DNA from: Nitrospinota bacterium
GTDB lineage: Bacteria > Nitrospinota > Nitrospinia > UBA9942
Direction: 5' to 3'
Assembly: GCA_016200365.1 (NCBI GenBank)
Contig: JACQEW010000136.1
Span: 1-16,195 of the forward strand
DNA: 16,195 bases
Under the pieces are notes generated by a model. That model saw only the letters and a list, made by a program, of their open reading frames with translations. It did no database searches and was not told the origin of the DNA. The translations under genes and the position numbers were made by a program. This document shows positions 13,461-16,195 of the stretch, piece after piece. Each line of letters opens with the position of its first letter. The stretch's first letter is position 1.

Positions 13461-15197
13461 ATGATAAACACGGTCTCATCATATCTGAATTATCAGGGGC
13501 ACGGTATGAGCGATGTTGTTGCCGGCTCTTTTTGGTTCATGAAGAGAGATGTCCCCGGTGTAGTTCTTATTGACAGTGCAAGCTCGGCAGTAAAGGCAAA
13601 AGATACCTTGAAAGAATTGGAAAAAATACCCAACAATTCACCAATTCTTGACAAAATTAATTTTGGGTCAAGGTTTCTCAATCTCAAGGATTCGAGCTTT
13701 GATGACCTGTCTAAAAATCTCTCGTATCTCGGCGCCAGCTCTCAATCCCTATCAAACAAAGAGAGCTTTAATATCCATAAAGGTGTCTCGTCAAATAGCG
13801 ATATAGCAGATATTCGCATAGGCTTTGGAAGTCCTGATGGAATATATCAAATGAAGGTGCACCAGCCGGCAGCAGGACATCGGATTGCATCCGATGAATT
13901 CTCCGACCCTCATAAATCGCTCTCCCTGTCGGGAAGTTTTACTATAAACGGATATACAATATCCGTAACTGCATCTGATTCCCTTAATGATATAAAAGAT
14001 AAGATAAATTGGGGTGAGGATATAAATAAAAATGGGAAATTAGATTTAGCAGAAGATTTGAATAAAAATGGAGCCATAGACAGCTTTTTTGTTAAAGGGG
14101 TAAAGTCAGGCGGTGTCTACATGGGCTCGGTATCAATATTCGAGGATATAAATTCAAACGGGAAGCTCGATTCAAGCGAGGACATTAATAATAATGAAAA
14201 ACTGGACGGCGGCAGCAGCCAGATAAATGTTACGGCGTCAATAGAAAGAAACAGGCTTATGCTTACGGCTACACTTCAGGGTGATAAAAAGATAAGTATG
14301 ACAGATACGAATGGAATACTCCTCTCACTCGGTTTTTTTCAATTGGACGGACGGGGCGTCTCTGTGCAAAAGGAGCAGCAGCTTTTATCGTCTGGAGAAA
14401 ATCTCAATAAAGAGCCTCAAAAGGCTGTAATAAGCATAAACGGAACAAAATACGAAAGAAATACAAATGCCGTCAGCGATATTATCCCTGATACAACCAT
14501 AAATATTAAAAAAGAGTCGGACTCGGATATAACTGTTACTATATCATCGGACATTAATGTGCCTTTGAATAATATAAAAGGCTTTGTTGATAGCTTTAAC
14601 AGGACATTAAAATTTATAAACGACCAGATTGCATCGGACAGGATGCTGAATAAAGATGAGGCGGTTCAGAATATAAGAAAAGATATGGTTGATAATGCCT
14701 ATAATGAAATACAGTCCGATGATGGAAACAATCGCATATCTGAAATAGGCATAGAGAAGGATAAAAGCGAGAGGAGAAATTCTAATCAGCTTTCCCTGAC
14801 AAATCTCCTGCTCAATTTAAAGGAGCAGCTCACAGGACTCCCTTCTAAAGGCGAAAATTCAATATTTGCAAGTCTCGATGAAGTAGGTATAACATCCATT
14901 GAAAATGATACCCTGAAAATTAATGAAGACAGGCTTACGGAGTCATTAAAAAATAATATTGACGGCACATATAAAATATTATCGGGAGTCAGTGACAGCG
15001 TAACTGCAAGGCTCACAAGGCAGATGGATTCTGCCCTTAATCCAAAAACAGGAACTATAAAATTCAGGAAGGATGTGATAAACTATTACATACAAAATCA
15101 AAATGTTGTAAGGGATTTTTTAAAGGACAAACAAACAATAACTCAGACAAAAATAGAAGGTAAGTCAAAGACAACCGTGCTGTCAAAGGTCGCATAG
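13461..15197 (+). CDS. fliD: FliD-like flagellar cap protein with Ca-loop-like inserts
   Basis: The C-terminal half matches FliD: VISINGTKYERNTNAVSDI, then SDINVPLNNIKGFVDSFNRT, and later DEVGI...LKINEDRLTESL. A flagellin hook-IN type motif (SGSFTINGYTISV, then SLNDIKDKIN) lies before it. FliD caps the growing filament and folds incoming flagellin. The hook-IN region is interrupted by four nonapeptides D-[IL]-N-x-N-[GE]-x-[LI]-D, like EF-hand or thrombospondin type-3 Ca loops. The usual FliD N-terminus (a GLxSGxD-type start) is not visible; the first 110 residues are divergent. The start is uncertain: a TTG at 13437 is inside a repeat, ATG 13461 (578 residues) is the first outside it, and ATG 13506 has a weak AGGGG site. 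A FliD paralogue or hook-associated protein is the alternative. Confidence 0.8.
   Translation: MINTVSSYLNYQGHGMSDVVAGSFWFMKRDVPGVVLIDSASSAVKAKDTLKELEKIPNNSPILDKINFGSRFLNLKDSSFDDLSKNLSYLGASSQSLSNKESFNIHKGVSSNSDIADIRIGFGSPDGIYQMKVHQPAAGHRIASDEFSDPHKSLSLSGSFTINGYTISVTASDSLNDIKDKINWGEDINKNGKLDLAEDLNKNGAIDSFFVKGVKSGGVYMGSVSIFEDINSNGKLDSSEDINNNEKLDGGSSQINVTASIERNRLMLTATLQGDKKISMTDTNGILLSLGFFQLDGRGVSVQKEQQLLSSGENLNKEPQKAVISINGTKYERNTNAVSDIIPDTTINIKKESDSDITVTISSDINVPLNNIKGFVDSFNRTLKFINDQIASDRMLNKDEAVQNIRKDMVDNAYNEIQSDDGNNRISEIGIEKDKSERRNSNQLSLTNLLLNLKEQLTGLPSKGENSIFASLDEVGITSIENDTLKINEDRLTESLKNNIDGTYKILSGVSDSVTARLTRQMDSALNPKTGTIKFRKDVINYYIQNQNVVRDFLKDKQTITQTKIEGKSKTTVLSKVA
14019..14207 (+). repeat. 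Four Ca-loop-like nonapeptide repeats in the FliD-like protein
   Basis: DINKNGKLD, DLNKNGAID, DINSNGKLD and DINNNEKLD are paired with 12-residue spacing inside each pair and 30 residues between the first repeats of the two resulting pairs' inner members. The Asp/Asn ligand pattern is that of Ca-binding loops. They sit inside the hook-IN fold. Confidence 0.85.
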
Positions 15198-15494
15198 AGA
15201 ACAAAAACCTGAATTTAGCCACAGAGACACAAAGGCACAGAGAAAGACAAAAAGATTAAGGAGAAAGGGAGAAAATGGAGAAAAGGGGAAAAAGAAATAA
15301 AAATATATATCCACAGATTTCGCAGATTAGCACAGATTAAAATTAATAATATTTTAAAAAATCTGTGTCCATCTGTGTAATCTGTGGATTATTAAGTTTT
15401 TGTTTTTGCATTCTCCCTTTCTCTTTCTTTCCCCATTTCTCCTTATTGTTTTTCTCTGTGTCTCCGTGCCTCTGTGGTAAATTTTTATAATTTC
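15198..15494. repeat. Three-layer nested inverted repeat between fliD and flgN
   Basis: The outer arms (15219-15245 and 15451-15477) are of the CACAGAGACAC type. The middle arms (15259-15295 and 15410-15446) are of the GGAGAAAGGGAGAAA type. The inner arms (15310-15339 and 15360-15389) are of the CCACAGATTTCGCAGATT type. The left end AGAACAAAAACCTGAATTT follows the fliD stop, and the right end TTTTTATAATTTC precedes flgN. Confidence 0.88.
15486..15491 (+). promoter_or_regulatory. TATAAT at the right end of the repeat before flgN
   Basis: A start site about 7 nt downstream would give a leader of some 15 nt before ATG 15513. There is no clear -35 and no ribosome binding site. ATG-AAC-TAA at 15501-15509 is a 2-codon frame just ahead. 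Confidence 0.3.
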
Positions 15495-15512
15495 TTATAC
15501 ATGAACTAAAGT

Positions 15513-15917
15513 ATGATTAATTATCTCAAAGAAGAATTAAATTGTTATGAAGCTATACTTTCTTTAACCAGAAGACAAAGAGATGCCTTGATAAACGGCA
15601 GAGAGAATACTATAGAGGGAATAATTAAAGAGAAGGATATATTGATTGATAAGGTAAAGGAGATTGATAAAAATATTAACTTAGAAGTCAGGAGTCGGGA
15701 GTCAGGAGTCGGGAGTCAAATAAAGGCTCTAACAAAAAAGATAGAATCAATATTGAGTGAAACTGTTGAAATAGAAAATGAATGCAGAGGGATAATAGCA
15801 AATAACATGACCAGCCTATCCAATGAAATAAAGGTGTTGGATAAAGGGAGGCAAATAGCGCGGGGATATTCAGAAAAGGGTATCTATACCCCTAAATTTA
15901 TAAGAACAAAAACTTAA
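15513..15917 (+). CDS. flgN: FlgN-like flagellar export chaperone
   Basis: The 134-residue helical protein resembles FlgN: an N-terminal amphipathic helix (LKEELNCYEAILSLTRRQRDALINGRE), then IIKEKDILIDKVKEIDKNI, and a C-terminal helix followed by a short tail (GYSEKGIYTPKFIRTKT). FlgN keeps the hook-filament junction proteins FlgK and FlgL ready for export. Position after a fliD-like gene fits. A 7-bp tandem repeat (15687-15717) inserts VRSRESGVGS in frame between two helices. There is no ribosome binding site; a repeat-end TATAAT lies about 20 nt upstream. The FlgN fold is supported by pattern and context, not by strongly conserved motifs. Confidence 0.78.
   Translation: MINYLKEELNCYEAILSLTRRQRDALINGRENTIEGIIKEKDILIDKVKEIDKNINLEVRSRESGVGSQIKALTKKIESILSETVEIENECRGIIANNMTSLSNEIKVLDKGRQIARGYSEKGIYTPKFIRTKT
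15687..15717 (+). repeat. Heptamer tandem repeat inside flgN
   Basis: Two copies of GTCAGGAGTCGGGA (15687-15714) plus GTC, that is alternating heptamers AGTCAGG and AGTCGGG. It encodes a Ser/Arg/Gly insert. A gain or loss of one heptamer would shift the frame of flgN. Confidence 0.9.
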
Positions 15918-16063
15918 TTTCACCGCAGAGACGCAGAGGCACAGAGGAGCAATTGCTTCATGGCTTCATGGTTTTATTGTTTTTAAACAATGGAGCAATG
16001 AAACAATGAAACATTAAAAGTTTTTTTCTCTGCGTCTCCGCTCCTCTGCGGTTTTATAATTTC
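15903..16063. repeat. Nested palindromic element between flgN and the next gene
   Basis: The outer arms CACCGCAGAGACGCAGAGG (15921-15939) and CTCTGCGTCTCC...CTCTGCGG (16028-16051) are inverted. The interior (15950-16016) is a second palindrome of CTTCATGG/CAATGAAAC-type units. The left end (AGAACAAAAACTTAATTT) holds the flgN stop codon and last residues. The right end is GCGGTTTTATAATTTC. Confidence 0.85.
16055..16060 (+). promoter_or_regulatory. TATAAT at the repeat end, 7 nt before a start codon
   Basis: TATAAT ends 7 nt before ATG 16068, so any transcript from it would begin at the start codon. No ribosome binding site is seen. It belongs to the recurrent TTTATAATTTC end. Confidence 0.3.
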
Positions 16064-16067
16064 CTTT

Positions 16068-16195
16068 ATGCCAACTATCAGCAGTGTACAAAATATCATC
16101 ACAGCCTACAGCCAGCAATTGAAGTTTAAAGAGAGGCTTGCCTCTGTTAAAAAAATTGAGACCCAGCAAATTCAAAAAGACAGTGTATCTATCTC
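16068..16195 (+). CDS. Partial small flagellar protein, possibly FlgM-like
   Basis: Only the first 42 codons are in the window, and the frame is open to the edge. The sequence starts MPTISSVQNIITAYSQQL, is helical and basic (KFKERLASVKK), and then reaches QKDSVSIS. The segment DSVSIS is reminiscent of the DxVxIS(S)EA stretch in FlgM-type anti-sigma-28 proteins and other small flagellar operon proteins. FlgM next to FlgN is a common arrangement, so FlgM is the first guess but is not shown. There is no ribosome binding site, and a repeat end lies directly upstream. Confidence 0.45.
   Translation, partial: MPTISSVQNIITAYSQQLKFKERLASVKKIETQQIQKDSVSI

Noticed and set aside
15501..15509. Two-codon frame ATG-AAC-TAA before flgN as a regulatory upstream frame
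   Set aside because: It has no ribosome binding site, and such frames occur by chance in AT-rich DNA.

Overview
The window is a flagellar and motility locus from a flagellated diderm bacterium of moderately low GC content. Hook genes appear to be under sigma-54 and late genes under sigma-28, motA sits with two motB genes, and the intergenic spaces are crowded with palindromic repeats. This fits an uncultured Nitrospirota-, Schekmanbacteria- or delta-proteobacteria-like lineage. That placement is an impression, because no rRNA or marker gene is present.

Left block, minus strand (about 11776 down to 397). A good sigma-54 site (11761-11776) lies just upstream of fliK, flgD and flgE. These are followed by a stand-alone MAF_flag10/DUF115 protein and a small lipoprotein that overlap by 4 bp. 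Next come motA, two consecutive motB paralogues, a FlhG/MinD-type ATPase fused to a coiled coil of about 380 residues, and a 259-residue coiled-coil reading frame that overlaps it. The last two look like one long protein split by a frame change. Together the block gives hook assembly and length control, the stator, and a candidate ATPase-plus-filament positioning protein.

Middle (about 11740-13120). Transcription diverges here. A DUF3343 gene (plus strand) faces a 68-residue gene (minus strand) across a hairpin. Two outward-facing sigma-28 promoters (minus 12802-12775, plus 12982-13008) flank a nested palindrome. They drive a 24-codon reading frame and the 68-residue gene to the left, and an 82-residue Lys/Ala/Ser/Gln-rich protein to the right. 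All three have strong ribosome binding sites and unknown function.

Right block, plus strand (13118-16195): the 82-residue protein, a divergent FliD-like protein carrying four Ca-loop-like nonapeptides, a FlgN-like chaperone interrupted by a heptamer repeat, and the start of another small flagellar gene cut by the window edge.

Nearly every gap holds an inverted repeat whose arms are short quasi-tandem units (7 or 8 bp). At least six copies share non-palindromic ends: a left end near AGAACAAAAACCTGATTTTT at the stop codon of the upstream gene, and a right end near TTTATAATTTC at the start codon of the downstream gene. Some copies are nested one inside another, and some supply the codons at gene ends. 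This repeat system, together with the ATPase/coiled-coil gene and the sigma-28 micro-genes, is the least ordinary part of the window.
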